Below are positions 1-8,511 of a stretch of DNA of 64,000 nucleotides, piece by piece. The stretch covers positions 868,001-932,000 of the forward strand of contig OZ253476.1 of the NCBI GenBank assembly GCA_965261795.1, written 5' to 3'. The stretch is from CBDCFV01 sp965261795 (lineage in GTDB: Bacteria > Chloroflexota > Dehalococcoidia > Lucifugimonadales > UBA3495). Both the position numbers and the translations under genes were made by a program. Under the pieces are notes generated by a model that made no database searches, was not told the origin of the DNA, and saw only the letters and a program-made list of their open reading frames with translations. Positions within the stretch are counted from its first letter, which is position 1. Every line of letters starts with the position of its first letter.

Positions 1-43
1 CCCGGTACATGAAGAAGTCCGCCGGTTCAACCCTTATAAACAT
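1..43 (-). CDS. Start of an unidentified gene running off the left edge
   Basis: Reading leftward, an ATG at 41-43 opens an uninterrupted frame (MFIRVEPADFFMYR) to the window edge. A GAGGTGAAA ribosome-binding-site-like stretch lies about 8 nt upstream. It lies 61 nt after the ketopantoate-reductase-like gene on the same strand, so it may be the next gene of that operon. Fourteen residues are too few to assign a family. Confidence 0.4.
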   Translation of the reverse strand, partial: MFIRVEPADFFMYR

Positions 44-104
44 GTTGCTTTCACCTCGGCACGCGGCGTAGCGGTCGATTTCGGTAAAGACTTGGACTCC
101 TCTC

Positions 105-1154
105 TTAACGCCCTGCTGCTTGAAGGATGCGGTCCACCAAGGACGGGTCCGGCTTTATAGACCCGTCGTCGATGCCGTGCATCGCGTCCACGATGGCGGC
201 GTTGAAAGGCGTCGGAATCCCTACCTCCAGCCCCTTCCGGCAGATGAGGCCGTTCATATAGTCGACTTCCGACTGGCGGCCCTTCTTCACATCCTGGGCC
301 ATAGATGCCAGCCAGTTGGTGCGCCCGCCGGCGCGGCCCATCAGGTCGTCCAGCTCTTCGAATACATCGCCTTTATCGGCGTCGGCCCACATCCTGGCGG
401 GCCTTCGCTGGATGTCCACCACGTCCAGCCCTTGGGCCAGCCCGACTAACGCCCCTTCCTTGGCCAAGTGAATCCTGATCAAGCGGCACCGGGGGTCCTG
501 GGCCATGTCCTGCGATCCCAGGGTGGACATGGCGGATATGGCGTTGCCCATGGAGTTCTGGCACAACTTGGCCCACCGTTCGCCCCAAAGGTTGTCGCTG
601 GCGTAGGCCGCGTCTATGCGGTCCAACATGCCGGCTATCTTCTCTATCCGCGGCGTCATCCGCCCGTCGTGCTCCCCAACCCGGAACACTGTATGGCCGT
701 GGTCGCGGCCGACCGCGCCGCCCCGGAGTACGTGACCCGGTTCCCAAAGCGCCACCTCTATGTGGGAAGCCACCGATCCGATCGCGCGCTCCGGGCCTAC
801 AATCTCTCCGATGAGCGGGTCATTCCAGCAGTTCTGCAAGGAGATAAAGAAACCGTCGGGTTTGACGTAGCGCTTTATAAAGTGTGTCGCCCACTCGGTG
901 TCGTAGGACTTTACGGTGATGAACGCGTAGTCAAACTGCTCGTGGATGTTCTGGGCGTCGGTAAGGTGCATCGCGTTGACCGGCACGGTGAAGTCGCCCT
1001 GGCTGCCGGAGGCCCTCAAACCTTGCTTCCGCATCGTTTCCACGTGTTCCGGCCACATGTCGATGAAGGTTACGTCCTCTCCGTCTCTAACGAAGAAAGC
1101 CCCTACGTAGCATCCCAACGCCCCCGGGCACATGATTGCTATCTTGTCGCTCAC
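105..1154 (-). CDS. Ketopantoate reductase (ApbA/PanE) family protein
   Basis: The 349-residue product begins with an N-terminal nucleotide-binding segment (SDKIAIMCPGALGCYVGAFF). It continues with the helical C-terminal domain typical of 2-dehydropantoate 2-reductase-like proteins (LWGERWAKLCQNSMGNAIS, then EVDYMNGLICRKGLEVGIPT). PanE itself reduces ketopantoate with NADPH in pantothenate synthesis. Many catabolic paralogues exist, so the substrate is left open. I chose GTG at 1154 because AGGAGGT lies 7 nt upstream. A longer reading would start inside a dispersed repeat whose translation (DSRLRGND) is not protein-like. The glycine motif is GALGCYVG rather than classic GxGxxG. Confidence 0.85.
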   Translation of the reverse strand: MSDKIAIMCPGALGCYVGAFFVRDGEDVTFIDMWPEHVETMRKQGLRASGSQGDFTVPVNAMHLTDAQNIHEQFDYAFITVKSYDTEWATHFIKRYVKPDGFFISLQNCWNDPLIGEIVGPERAIGSVASHIEVALWEPGHVLRGGAVGRDHGHTVFRVGEHDGRMTPRIEKIAGMLDRIDAAYASDNLWGERWAKLCQNSMGNAISAMSTLGSQDMAQDPRCRLIRIHLAKEGALVGLAQGLDVVDIQRRPARMWADADKGDVFEELDDLMGRAGGRTNWLASMAQDVKKGRQSEVDYMNGLICRKGLEVGIPTPFNAAIVDAMHGIDDGSIKPDPSLVDRILQAAGR

Positions 1155-1187
1155 GGAATGAACCTCCTGTCCAGCGGCTTCCACAGC

Positions 1188-1252
1188 GTCATTCCCGCGA
1201 AGGCGGGAATCCATCCCCAAAGCTTAGTTCCCCGCCTTCGCGGGGAAGACGG
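1188..1252. repeat. Dispersed palindromic repeat, two adjacent copies
   Basis: GTCATTCCCGCGAAGGCGGG followed by AATCCA at 1188-1213 is a hairpin-forming unit. A diverged inverted copy (CCCCGCCTTCGCGGGGAAG) lies at about 1231-1249. The same unit recurs through the window in gene gaps (1335, 7151, 15250, 16850, 17515, 21672, 21811, 33090-33285, 54608). It creates spurious N-terminal extensions reading DSRLRGND or FPAKAGIQ. Confidence 0.9.
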
Positions 1253-1334
1253 AAATGGTAGGGCTAATACTATTGCAGCCTATGGAATCTGGCAAGCAAA
1301 GGGATCAGGCCTAAATCAACGTCAACTACCAACC

Positions 1335-1360
1335 GTCATTCCCGCGAAGGCGAGAATCCA
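1335..1360. repeat. Dispersed palindromic repeat
   Basis: One unit, GTCATTCCCGCGAAGGCGAG plus AATCCA, sits 36 nt beyond the 3' end of the truncated nuclease gene. It may mark the rearrangement that removed that gene's end. Confidence 0.85.
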
Positions 1361-1395
1361 TGCGCGGCTGTCCCGGAGCCGTCTGGGAGGATGGG

Positions 1396-1923
1396 CTACT
1401 TGGTTTCCAACCCATTCTCGTCAGAATTCAACGGTACAGGTTCCCAATTTCCGCCATGCCAGTCTTTGGGTGCAGCAACTATCCGGAAATCCGGTGCCGG
1501 AGGAGAGTCGCCGATTCGGATAGCGCGGACTTCGACACCAAAGAACCAGACTCTATCCGGAGCAAGCAGGTTCAGCCAATCGATGGCTGAGCGATGCTCG
1601 ACATTAAAATACTCCGCAACCCAGACCACGTACTCAGCTTCAACCCCTGCCGCATAAGTAAGCAATTTCCCCAGATGGTCATGGTCGGTCCACTCGAATT
1701 GATTCTCGATTGCTACATTCCCGCCTCCGTCTTCTTTTGCCAGAATATCAAGACGGTATTGCCCAACCTCATGCTCTGGCTCGACCAATTCTAAAGTCAA
1801 CCCCAGTTCCTCGCCCAGCAAGTCAAGATTATCGGCCAACCAGGGTGTGAAGTTTTCGTCCTCACGACGCCATATGCCACGCAGTTCCACTTTCTCGATT
1901 TTCCCTAATCCTAGTGTCGCCAC
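1396..1923 (-). pseudogene. PD-(D/E)XK-like nuclease of DUF4268 type, probably 3'-truncated
   Basis: The 175 residues match the N-terminal nuclease-like region seen in DUF4268 proteins. There is an acidic Asp in GQYRLDILAKED, then NVAIENQFEWTDHDHLGKLLTYAAG, which is the D...ExQ arrangement of a PD-(D/E)XK fold. Full-length relatives continue well past the conserved APKDW. Here the sequence after residue ~155 becomes unlike the family and stops just before a dispersed repeat, so I infer loss of the C-terminal part. The GTG start lies 6 nt after the dead hicB-like frame, suggesting they once formed one operon. A natural short form with only the nuclease domain is the alternative. Confidence 0.6.
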
Positions 1924-1929
1924 GCCTAT

Positions 1930-2169
1930 CTACCTCACTATGACCGGTATGTCAGGAATGTCGTGCCCCAATTCGAGTCCAAGCTCTATCCAACCCTCCA
2001 GCACTTCGCGGAGTTCCTCCCGGCATTCGTCGAGAGTATCGGCGTTGGCCCAGACCCCTTGGAGTCCGGGAATCTAGCCGTCGTAAGTACCGTCATCATC
2101 CAGCACCTTATACGTGGCGATACTTATGGCGACGTCTATGTACTCGCCTCAAGACTGGATCTCAGTCAT
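1930..2169 (-). pseudogene. HicB-family antitoxin-like gene with two in-frame stops
   Basis: Reading leftward from ATG at 2167-2169, one continuous 80-codon frame gives a HicB-like protein. The core is IPGLQGVWANADTLDECREE followed by LREVLEGWIELGLELGHDIP. It is interrupted by TGA at codon 7 (2149-2151) and TAG at codon 32 (2074-2076). The TAG stands where HicB proteins usually have Glu before IPGLQG, so a GAG-to-TAG change is the simple explanation. No hicA-like gene is visible on either side. The frame ends 6 nt before the truncated nuclease gene. Basecalling error is possible but would need two events. Confidence 0.75.
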
Positions 2170-2229
2170 GTGTGTCTCCTCGGCCGGGATGTTCTTCATA
2201 GTCAAGTAGCGTTGCTCTCGCTGAACACA

Positions 2230-3807
2230 TTACAACTTCACCAAGCGGGCGTTGATTATCTGGGGCAGGGCCTTGATCTCTTCCAGCACAGCCGGCGGGA
2301 CAGGGTCATCCAACCCCAGGACCATCATCGCCATGCCGCGAAGAGTGAGACGCCCCACCTCCATGAAGCTGATGTTGATGTTGTGGCGGCCGGCAACGGT
2401 GCCGACCGCTCCGATGGTGCCGGGCTGGTCCTGGTTGTCCACAAACAGGAGGTAGGGAGTGGATGGAGTAATGTCCATCCAGTAGTCGTTCACCTTCACG
2501 ATGTGGGCATCGTTCCGCATGGAAGTAGCGGCGATAGAGATTGGCCCGCTGGACGTTTCCAAGGATGCGGTTACAAGGCTGGTGTATTCCTGGGCTATGG
2601 GGTTGCGCTGCTCCGTCACGCTCAGCCCCCGTTGCTGGGCCAGGAAGGGGGCGTTTATCAGGTTGACCTGTTCTTCGCTGGCGGGCGCCAGCAGCCCCGC
2701 CAATACCGCGGCTTTCAGGATGGCCGTGTCGTGTTGGGCGATCTCTCCCTCGTACCTGATGGTTGCTCTCAAGAATTGGCCCCCGGCCAAGTGGGTTAGC
2801 AGTTTGCCCACAACATTGGCGGGTTGAATATATGGGGCCACGGTAGCGTGGGCGTCGGGAGCCAGGAAGGGGGCGTTTACGGTGTTGCGGGCCGGTTCGC
2901 CGTCCAACACCGCCAGCACCTGTTCCGCAGCCTCCAGCGCCACCTCGCGCTGCGCTTCTTCGGTCGAGGCGCCCAAGTGTGGAGTGGCGACCACCTTGGG
3001 ATGACTCAGCAGCGGGTCGTCCCCCGGCGGTTCCTGGGCAAACACGTCCAAAGCTGCCCCGCCCAGCCTGCCGCTGTCCAATGCTTCCAGCAGGGCATCC
3101 TGGTCGATCAACTCTCCTCGGGCTACGTTGATCAAGCGCGCTCCCGGTTTGACCAAGGCGAACTGACGCCGGCCGATAAGGTGGTAAGTGCTGTCTGTGA
3201 GAGGAGTGTGGACGGTAATAAAGTCGGACTGGGCCAGCATGTCGTCCAAGGACATTATCTCTACGCCCAGCCGTTGAGCATAGTCCGGCGGGATGAAGGG
3301 ATCGTAGCCCAACAGCCTCATACCGAAGCCTTGGGCCCTGCGGGCTACCTCGGTGCCCACCCGCCCCAAGCCGGCGATGCCCAGGGTCTTGTTGCGTACC
3401 TCGACACCCATAAAAGCGCTGCGCCGCCACTGACCGCCCTTGACCGACTGGTTGGCGTCGGGGATGTTCCTGGACAAGGCCAGCATCAACGCCATGGTAT
3501 GCTCCGCCGCCGCCACGGTGTTGCCGGCAGGGGCGTTGACCACCGCGATGCCGGCGCTGGTGGCGGCTTCCAGGTCGATGTTATCGACCCCAATGCCGGC
3601 CCGGGCAATGACCTTTAGTTGGACGCCCTTGGCAATGACCTCGGCGGTGACTTTCGTCTCACTGCGGACCACCAAGGCGTCATAGTCGCCCATTATCTCC
3701 AACAGTTCCTCAGGCTTCATCCCATACTTGGCATCCACTTGGGCCCGTTCGGCAAGGAAAGCGACGCCGTCGGGTGATATAGGGTCGGCTATCAGAATTT
3801 TAGGCAT
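2230..3807 (-). CDS. serA: D-3-phosphoglycerate dehydrogenase
   Basis: The enzyme oxidises 3-phosphoglycerate to phosphohydroxypyruvate with NAD+, the first step of serine synthesis in the cytoplasm. The 525-residue product is the long form. It shows an N-terminal substrate domain (MPKILIADPISPDG), the Rossmann motif GIAGLGRVGTEVARRAQGFG near residue 145, the catalytic Arg loop NVARGELID and the His in ATPHLGASTEEAQ. An allosteric-substrate-binding domain and a C-terminal ACT domain (DQPGTIGAVGTVAGRHNINI) follow. ATG at 3807 is preceded by AAGGAAG. It appears monocistronic, between the hicB remnant and the ATPase/TOPRIM-like pair. Confidence 0.97.
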   Translation of the reverse strand: MPKILIADPISPDGVAFLAERAQVDAKYGMKPEELLEIMGDYDALVVRSETKVTAEVIAKGVQLKVIARAGIGVDNIDLEAATSAGIAVVNAPAGNTVAAAEHTMALMLALSRNIPDANQSVKGGQWRRSAFMGVEVRNKTLGIAGLGRVGTEVARRAQGFGMRLLGYDPFIPPDYAQRLGVEIMSLDDMLAQSDFITVHTPLTDSTYHLIGRRQFALVKPGARLINVARGELIDQDALLEALDSGRLGGAALDVFAQEPPGDDPLLSHPKVVATPHLGASTEEAQREVALEAAEQVLAVLDGEPARNTVNAPFLAPDAHATVAPYIQPANVVGKLLTHLAGGQFLRATIRYEGEIAQHDTAILKAAVLAGLLAPASEEQVNLINAPFLAQQRGLSVTEQRNPIAQEYTSLVTASLETSSGPISIAATSMRNDAHIVKVNDYWMDITPSTPYLLFVDNQDQPGTIGAVGTVAGRHNINISFMEVGRLTLRGMAMMVLGLDDPVPPAVLEEIKALPQIINARLVKL

Positions 3808-3920
3808 GGTTATACTTCCTTGATATTTCTCTTTCAGCAAGGCAGGGCTGCCGCGAATACAGCCTGCGGCGTCATCGATCTAGCATAAGCCGCTGCGGCA
3901 AATGGTAGCCGGGACTGTCT

Positions 3921-4541
3921 CTATTGAAACAGTTCCTTAAGCCAGCCTATGAATCTTTGGCAGAGAGGACCTTCAATGTCCAGATCATGGGTCTTAATGG
4001 CCGTTCCCATCAGGCGTGGTTCTTCCCTGGTCGCCAGCCAGGCATATAACTGTGCCCTCTGCTCCTTGCCTTCCGTGAACGGACGGTCTCCCTCAGGAAT
4101 CCCGTCAATATATGACTGGGACCGCGGCCATACCACGTCTCCGTCAGGGATCATCTCGATCACGAAGTCCTCAAGTTCGCCAGGGCGCTCGTTGTCCGGC
4201 ATTATCCAAACGCCGACCTTGGGAGTCTGTTCTACTATCAATCCTTGAGGAAAAGAAGAGCCTTCAACTTCAATGCCCACTATACCCAGTCGGTCCATGA
4301 TCGATTCCCAACGCCCCGCCGGATTGTCGTCGGCGTCTGCCAGAATGCCGACAACTTGCCGTCCTGGGACCTTCATCTCCACACTAATGGAATCCCGGAG
4401 TTTTTCCCAGTTATCTTTGGAGATAATGTCGAATGAAAAGTCCGACGCGTGGAGTGTACAGATATGCCCGACTACATGCAGGTCATTTGGACCCTCAACC
4501 AAAAGGACACGCTCCCACGTCTTCGGTGATGTGAAGGCCAC
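3921..4541 (-). CDS. DUF3226-like, TOPRIM-fold family protein paired with an ATPase
   Basis: The 206-residue protein has an N-terminal acidic motif VLLVEGPNDLHVVGHI and a DxD-type motif VVGILADADDNPAGRW near residue 65. These are the two metal-binding elements expected of TOPRIM-like (OLD-type) domains in DUF3226 proteins. GTG at 4541 lies 2 nt after the stop of the upstream ATPase gene, so the two are almost certainly co-transcribed and translationally coupled. In characterised relatives (OLD nucleases, PARIS) an ABC-type ATPase works with a TOPRIM nuclease in phage defence. Nuclease activity and defence role here are inference. Confidence 0.75.
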   Translation of the reverse strand: MAFTSPKTWERVLLVEGPNDLHVVGHICTLHASDFSFDIISKDNWEKLRDSISVEMKVPGRQVVGILADADDNPAGRWESIMDRLGIVGIEVEGSSFPQGLIVEQTPKVGVWIMPDNERPGELEDFVIEMIPDGDVVWPRSQSYIDGIPEGDRPFTEGKEQRAQLYAWLATREEPRLMGTAIKTHDLDIEGPLCQRFIGWLKELFQ

Positions 4542-4543
4542 GA

Positions 4544-5659
4544 CTACCTGACTTCAATGCCTTGTTCGGCGGCGACTCGTAATTCATCCTCGGAATATTC
4601 TACGGCGCGGGTATTGTCTCCGTGCCGCTCAAGACGTACCAAGGTCCCATCTGCATCTTCCAATTCCGTCACCGCTTGAGCGAAGCCACGAACACAGTCC
4701 CAGCTATGCGTGGCTGCGAATACCTGCACGTCATTTTTGAGCGCTGTCTGCAACACCATCTTCCAGAGGGCGCGTTGCATGGAGTGGTGGATGCCGTTTT
4801 CCACCTCGTCAATAACCAGAAATCCGTTCCTGCTGTTGGCAAGGGCTAATGCGATCCCAAAGAATCGTGTGGCTCCATCTCCAAGACTTTTTAGAGGAAT
4901 AGGATCCCTTTCTTCGGCTATTTTCACCATAACCCGTCTACCGTTGTATAGGCGGGACCCTCTGGTTGCCTGTCCAATCACCGCGACACGCTCCACCTTT
5001 TCATTTGCGATCAGACTCAACGCGGCCACCGCCGAGTCTTCATCAACGGTAAGCGCCACACTGTCCCAAAACCTCGCTACTTCCGCATTGTCGAGGAGGC
5101 CCGGTCCCAAGAGATTGCAATCAACGGCAGGGAGAAAATCGGCTTCTGGTCTGCGGCGCATGAACTTCTGTAGACTAGGGGAAACCGTGGGAAATTCAAT
5201 ACTCCTGCCACGGAATTCAACCCTGAACCATGTCGTGCCTTCACCAAGATAATGCTCATTAAGATAGAAATTATATTGCTCCGTTTCTGGAGCGATAACA
5301 TGTATGCTGACTTGCTGATACGGGTCATTGGGCCCTATAGTGATGCGGCCGTCGGAAGGAATGCTGCGCCCATGGAACAGAGCTTTCCAATTGGTTATGA
5401 CAGTAATGGCTCCTTCTTCGTCGGTTTTTTCCAACAATTCCTCACGCTTGCGCAATAGCCCATTCAGGATTACATAGCGTCCGCGGGCAGCGTATACCTG
5501 CACGGCCTCAAGCAGGGTGGTCTTGCCGCTGCCATTTTTTCCGGCAACCAGTGTCACAGGCCCCAATCTCGAAATCGATAGATCCTCTATCCCTCGAAAG
5601 CCCTTGATTGTCAGATCGGGGAGAATGAGACTCGCGTTGTTCCGCGGGGCTTCAGACAT
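4544..5659 (-). CDS. AAA/ABC-type ATPase (OLD-like), partner of the DUF3226 protein
   Basis: The 371-residue protein has an SMC/ABC-like ATPase organisation. It contains LPDLTIKGFRGIEDL, Walker A GKNGSGKTT at about residue 40, a degenerate signature segment KSLGDGATRFFGIALALA, Walker B FLVIDEVENGIHHS and a switch histidine in FAATHSWDCV. I chose ATG at 5659, with GGGGAG upstream, rather than an extension to 5737. It leads a two-gene operon with the TOPRIM-like gene. RecF-like repair is an alternative, but the gene pair resembles defence ATPase/TOPRIM modules. Confidence 0.85.
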   Translation of the reverse strand: MSEAPRNNASLILPDLTIKGFRGIEDLSISRLGPVTLVAGKNGSGKTTLLEAVQVYAARGRYVILNGLLRKREELLEKTDEEGAITVITNWKALFHGRSIPSDGRITIGPNDPYQQVSIHVIAPETEQYNFYLNEHYLGEGTTWFRVEFRGRSIEFPTVSPSLQKFMRRRPEADFLPAVDCNLLGPGLLDNAEVARFWDSVALTVDEDSAVAALSLIANEKVERVAVIGQATRGSRLYNGRRVMVKIAEERDPIPLKSLGDGATRFFGIALALANSRNGFLVIDEVENGIHHSMQRALWKMVLQTALKNDVQVFAATHSWDCVRGFAQAVTELEDADGTLVRLERHGDNTRAVEYSEDELRVAAEQGIEVR

Positions 5660-5875
5660 GGAGGCGCTCCCCTCGGTTGTATGAAGAATAGTGCCCATTC
5701 GCAATCCGATATGGCGCATCTGGTTTGATGATAGCATACCATTCGGCGGCCCCGCTCCCGCGTTTTGACGATTGATTACGAATGCGTTACAGTCCTACCA
5801 ATGCGACGGGCCGGATCGGACCGGTCACTAACCGTTGGGAAGCTGACTACCAGCCAACTCCTCAGGAGGGACACC

Positions 5876-7087
5876 ATGTTCTTGATGCGGTTTACCGAGC
5901 GTGCCTACGTCGACTATACCAAAGAGGACGTTCTTAACAGCCCTAACGAAGCGGTGCGCCTCACCTTCTCCAACTCCCACTTCGACCCCCAAATCGGCTC
6001 CGAGCTTTACAACACGCACTTGGACGAGTACGAGTATTCAGAGGAGATGGGGTTCGACGGCTTGATGCTCAACGAGCATCACAATACGCCCACCTGTTTG
6101 GGCGCAACGATGAACCTGGAAGCCGCCATCCTCGCCCGGATTACCAAGAAGCCCAAGATCGTGCTGTTGGGCAATCCCCTGCCCATCTTCGACAACCCCA
6201 TCCGCTTGGCCGAGGAACTGGCCGAAATAGACATGATTTCCCGGGGCCGCTTGGTCTCCGGGTTTGTCCGGGGGACAGGCGTCGAGAGCCTGGCCACCAA
6301 CACCAATCCGCTATTCAACCGGGAGCGTTTCGAAGAGGCCCACGACCTGCTTATCAAGACTTGGACCACCCCCGGCCCCTTCCGCTGGGAGGGCAAGCAC
6401 TACCAGTTCCGGGTGGTCAATCCTTTCCAGACGCCCCTGCAAAAGCCCCACCCGCCCATCTGGATACCCGGCACCGGCAGCCCCGAGACCCTCGTATGGT
6501 GCGCCGAGCGCCATTACCCTTACCTCTTCCTGGAGACCGACCACCAAGGCACCCAGGACATGATGGAAATTTACGCCGAGACCGCCCGGCAGCATGGCTA
6601 CGAGCCCGGCCCGGAGCATTTCGGCTACTTGGTGCGCATCCACGTTCAGGACACCGACGAAAAGGCCCGGGAAGTGGGAAAGGGTTACATGGAGGGCAAC
6701 ATAGGCGTGGGGCGCGTTCCCATGCCGCGGGACTATATGTCCCCGGTGGGCTACGGCAGCGCCAGCCGCGACCCGCGGTTCCTGAGGCTGCGGGAGCAGA
6801 TACGCAGCGACCCCTTCCGTGTCGGCGGGTTGGACTCAGCGGCCTACGATGACATCCTGGACTCCAAGCGGTGGATCATCGGCAGCCCGGATACGGTTAT
6901 CAGCCAACTACGAGAGGTGCTGGCGCAGATGCGGCCGGGAATCCTTGCAGTCTGGACCAACGACGGCACCATCAACCACGAGGACAGCATGAGGTGCCTT
7001 GAACTCATGGGGCAGGAAGTCCTGCCGGCGCTCCGGGAAATCGGCGAGGAACTGGAGTTGACCGACCCGTTCCAGAAGGCGCCGTAG
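5876..7087 (+). CDS. LLM class flavin-dependent oxidoreductase
   Basis: This 403-residue luciferase-like TIM-barrel protein has the family landmarks EEMGFDGLMLNEHHNTPTCL, LGNPLPIFDNPIRLAEELAE and IDMISRGRLVSGFVRGTGVE. A long insertion follows (PPIWIPGTGSPETLVWCAER). Family members use FMNH2 or F420H2 to oxygenate or reduce organic substrates; the cofactor cannot be read from sequence. AGGAGG lies 6 nt before ATG 5876, which decides the start over an upstream in-frame ATG at 5765. It closely resembles the LLM gene at 9048, indicating paralogues. Confidence 0.93.
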   Translation: MFLMRFTERAYVDYTKEDVLNSPNEAVRLTFSNSHFDPQIGSELYNTHLDEYEYSEEMGFDGLMLNEHHNTPTCLGATMNLEAAILARITKKPKIVLLGNPLPIFDNPIRLAEELAEIDMISRGRLVSGFVRGTGVESLATNTNPLFNRERFEEAHDLLIKTWTTPGPFRWEGKHYQFRVVNPFQTPLQKPHPPIWIPGTGSPETLVWCAERHYPYLFLETDHQGTQDMMEIYAETARQHGYEPGPEHFGYLVRIHVQDTDEKAREVGKGYMEGNIGVGRVPMPRDYMSPVGYGSASRDPRFLRLREQIRSDPFRVGGLDSAAYDDILDSKRWIIGSPDTVISQLREVLAQMRPGILAVWTNDGTINHEDSMRCLELMGQEVLPALREIGEELELTDPFQKAP

Positions 7088-7150
7088 CCGGGCTAATGGC
7101 AGGATGTTTCGGTTTTCAAGCATCATCTTTACCACGCAAATATTTAACGC

Positions 7151-7252
7151 GTCATTCCCGCGCAGGCGGGAATCCAAGGCCAATTCAGGTTTAACGCGTT
7201 GGGCAAAGGACGGATTTGGATTCCGGCTCAAGCGCAAGGCCGGAATGACGGG
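7151..7252. repeat. Dispersed palindromic repeats, two units
   Basis: One unit (GTCATTCCCGCGCAGGCGGG) lies at 7151-7170. A diverged inverted unit (GGATTCCGGCTCAAGCGCAA then GGCCGGAATGACGG) lies at about 7218-7251. Together they fill the gap between the LLM and hydrolase genes; I see no gene in it. Confidence 0.85.
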
Positions 7253-7292
7253 TTAAATCATAGGGTAGATTTCCACAAGGGAGAAGGCAAAC

Positions 7293-8078
7293 ATGGCCGC
7301 AGATTTCACCGAAAAATTAGTCCAAGTGGGCGGCAACCAGGTCCACATGCTCACCGGCGGTTCGGGCGACCCGTTGGTGGTGTTCCACGGCGCCGGCGGC
7401 AACTCCGGATGGCTGCGTTACGTACAAGCCTTGGCCGACAATTACACCGTCTACCTGCCTACCCACCCTGGCTATTGGCAGTCGACCCGGCCGGAGTGGA
7501 TGGAGACCATCTCCGACTTGGCGTCCTTCTACACTTGGTTCCTGGAAGAGCAGGGACTGGAAGGGGCGAGGGCCATCGGGTTCTCCATGGGCGGTTGGCT
7601 GGCGTCGGAAATAGCCGTTTCCTGCCGCCACGCCTTCAGCAAGCTCATGCTGGTGGACGCCGTGGGCATCAAGCCGCAGCAGGGCGAAATCGCTGATATA
7701 TTCATCATCAGCCCGGCCCAAGTCACGGAATTGTTGTTCCACGACCCCAAGCAAGCCCCGGAATACGACCAGATTTACGGGCAGCCCCCGACGCCGGAGC
7801 AGACGGAGATCGCCGAGGGCAACCGGGAGATGGCCGTGCGCGTGTGCTGGAAGCCCTACATGTACGATCCCCGGCTGCCCGGACTGTTGGGCAGGGTGAA
7901 TATCCCCACACGCATCGTTTGGGGGCGTGAGGACCGCTTGGTGCCGCTGGAATGCGGCGAACTCTATCACCAAGCGATACCCGAGTCGGACTTGGTGATC
8001 ATCGACAACTGCGGGCATTCGCCCCAAGTGGAAAAGCCGGAGGAGTTCGTTAAAACGGCGTTGGAGTTTTTGGCCTAA
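7293..8078 (+). CDS. Alpha/beta-hydrolase fold protein
   Basis: The 261-residue protein has the full catalytic set of the fold. The oxyanion-hole motif is VVFHGAGGN, the nucleophile elbow is GFSMGG (Ser near residue 98), the acid is in WGREDRLVP, and the His is in NCGHSPQVEKPEEF near the C-terminus. There is no signal peptide, so it is probably cytoplasmic. AGGGAGAAGG precedes ATG 7293. It lies between two LLM oxidoreductases, which would fit hydrolysis of products or substrates in a shared degradative pathway, but the substrate is unknown. Confidence 0.92.
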   Translation: MAADFTEKLVQVGGNQVHMLTGGSGDPLVVFHGAGGNSGWLRYVQALADNYTVYLPTHPGYWQSTRPEWMETISDLASFYTWFLEEQGLEGARAIGFSMGGWLASEIAVSCRHAFSKLMLVDAVGIKPQQGEIADIFIISPAQVTELLFHDPKQAPEYDQIYGQPPTPEQTEIAEGNREMAVRVCWKPYMYDPRLPGLLGRVNIPTRIVWGREDRLVPLECGELYHQAIPESDLVIIDNCGHSPQVEKPEEFVKTALEFLA

Positions 8079-8169
8079 GCGCCCCGTCACCGCGGAAAGC
8101 CTCGATTATTCCGTGTTACTCTCCGCTGTAAATGACATGTGATAGAGTCATCAAAAACGGAGATGACTA

Positions 8170-8511
8170 ATGAACCTACAACAACTGTCTGAAACGGTTG
8201 AACGGATTGTCCGGGAAGACCTCGGCCAGCGTTTCATCGACGAATTTGTTTTCGATCCTATTCTTGTGGAACCGGCCACCACCTACTGGGAGGAAGAACC
8301 GTATATCGACGTCAAGATTATTTTTGACGGCGACCAGAAACTGCTGGACCCTGGATGGACGGGTGGCATGATTCGGCGCACTATGCTCAAGCTGGAAGCG
8401 GAAGGCATAATGGAACCGCCTTCATACGGGTTTATCGAAAAGTCCGAGTGGGAGAGCGAAATACGGAGACAGGAGGGTTATAGGCGGAGACGCAAGCGTG
8501 GGACCCGATGA
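8170..8511 (+). CDS. Small protein of unknown family, upstream partner of a HEPN-like protein
   Basis: This 113-residue soluble protein is rich in Glu and Trp/Tyr (EPATTYWEEEPYIDVKIIFD) with a very basic tail (RRQEGYRRRRKRGTR). I recognise no domain; in particular it lacks the GSx10DxD signature of MNT nucleotidyltransferases that commonly partner HEPN proteins. Its 3' end overlaps the next gene by 14 nt, indicating translational coupling. By position it could be the antitoxin of a toxin-antitoxin-like pair, which is inference. Confidence 0.6.
   Translation: MNLQQLSETVERIVREDLGQRFIDEFVFDPILVEPATTYWEEEPYIDVKIIFDGDQKLLDPGWTGGMIRRTMLKLEAEGIMEPPSYGFIEKSEWESEIRRQEGYRRRRKRGTR

Noticed and set aside
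1188..1360. Palindromic repeats as Rho-independent terminators
   Set aside because: They lack a T-run and occur in both orientations in many kinds of gaps.
2230..3840. Extended N-terminus of SerA (MLKEKYQGSIT)
   Set aside because: The ribosome-binding site AAGGAAG lies inside this segment and the family begins at MPKILIADPIS.
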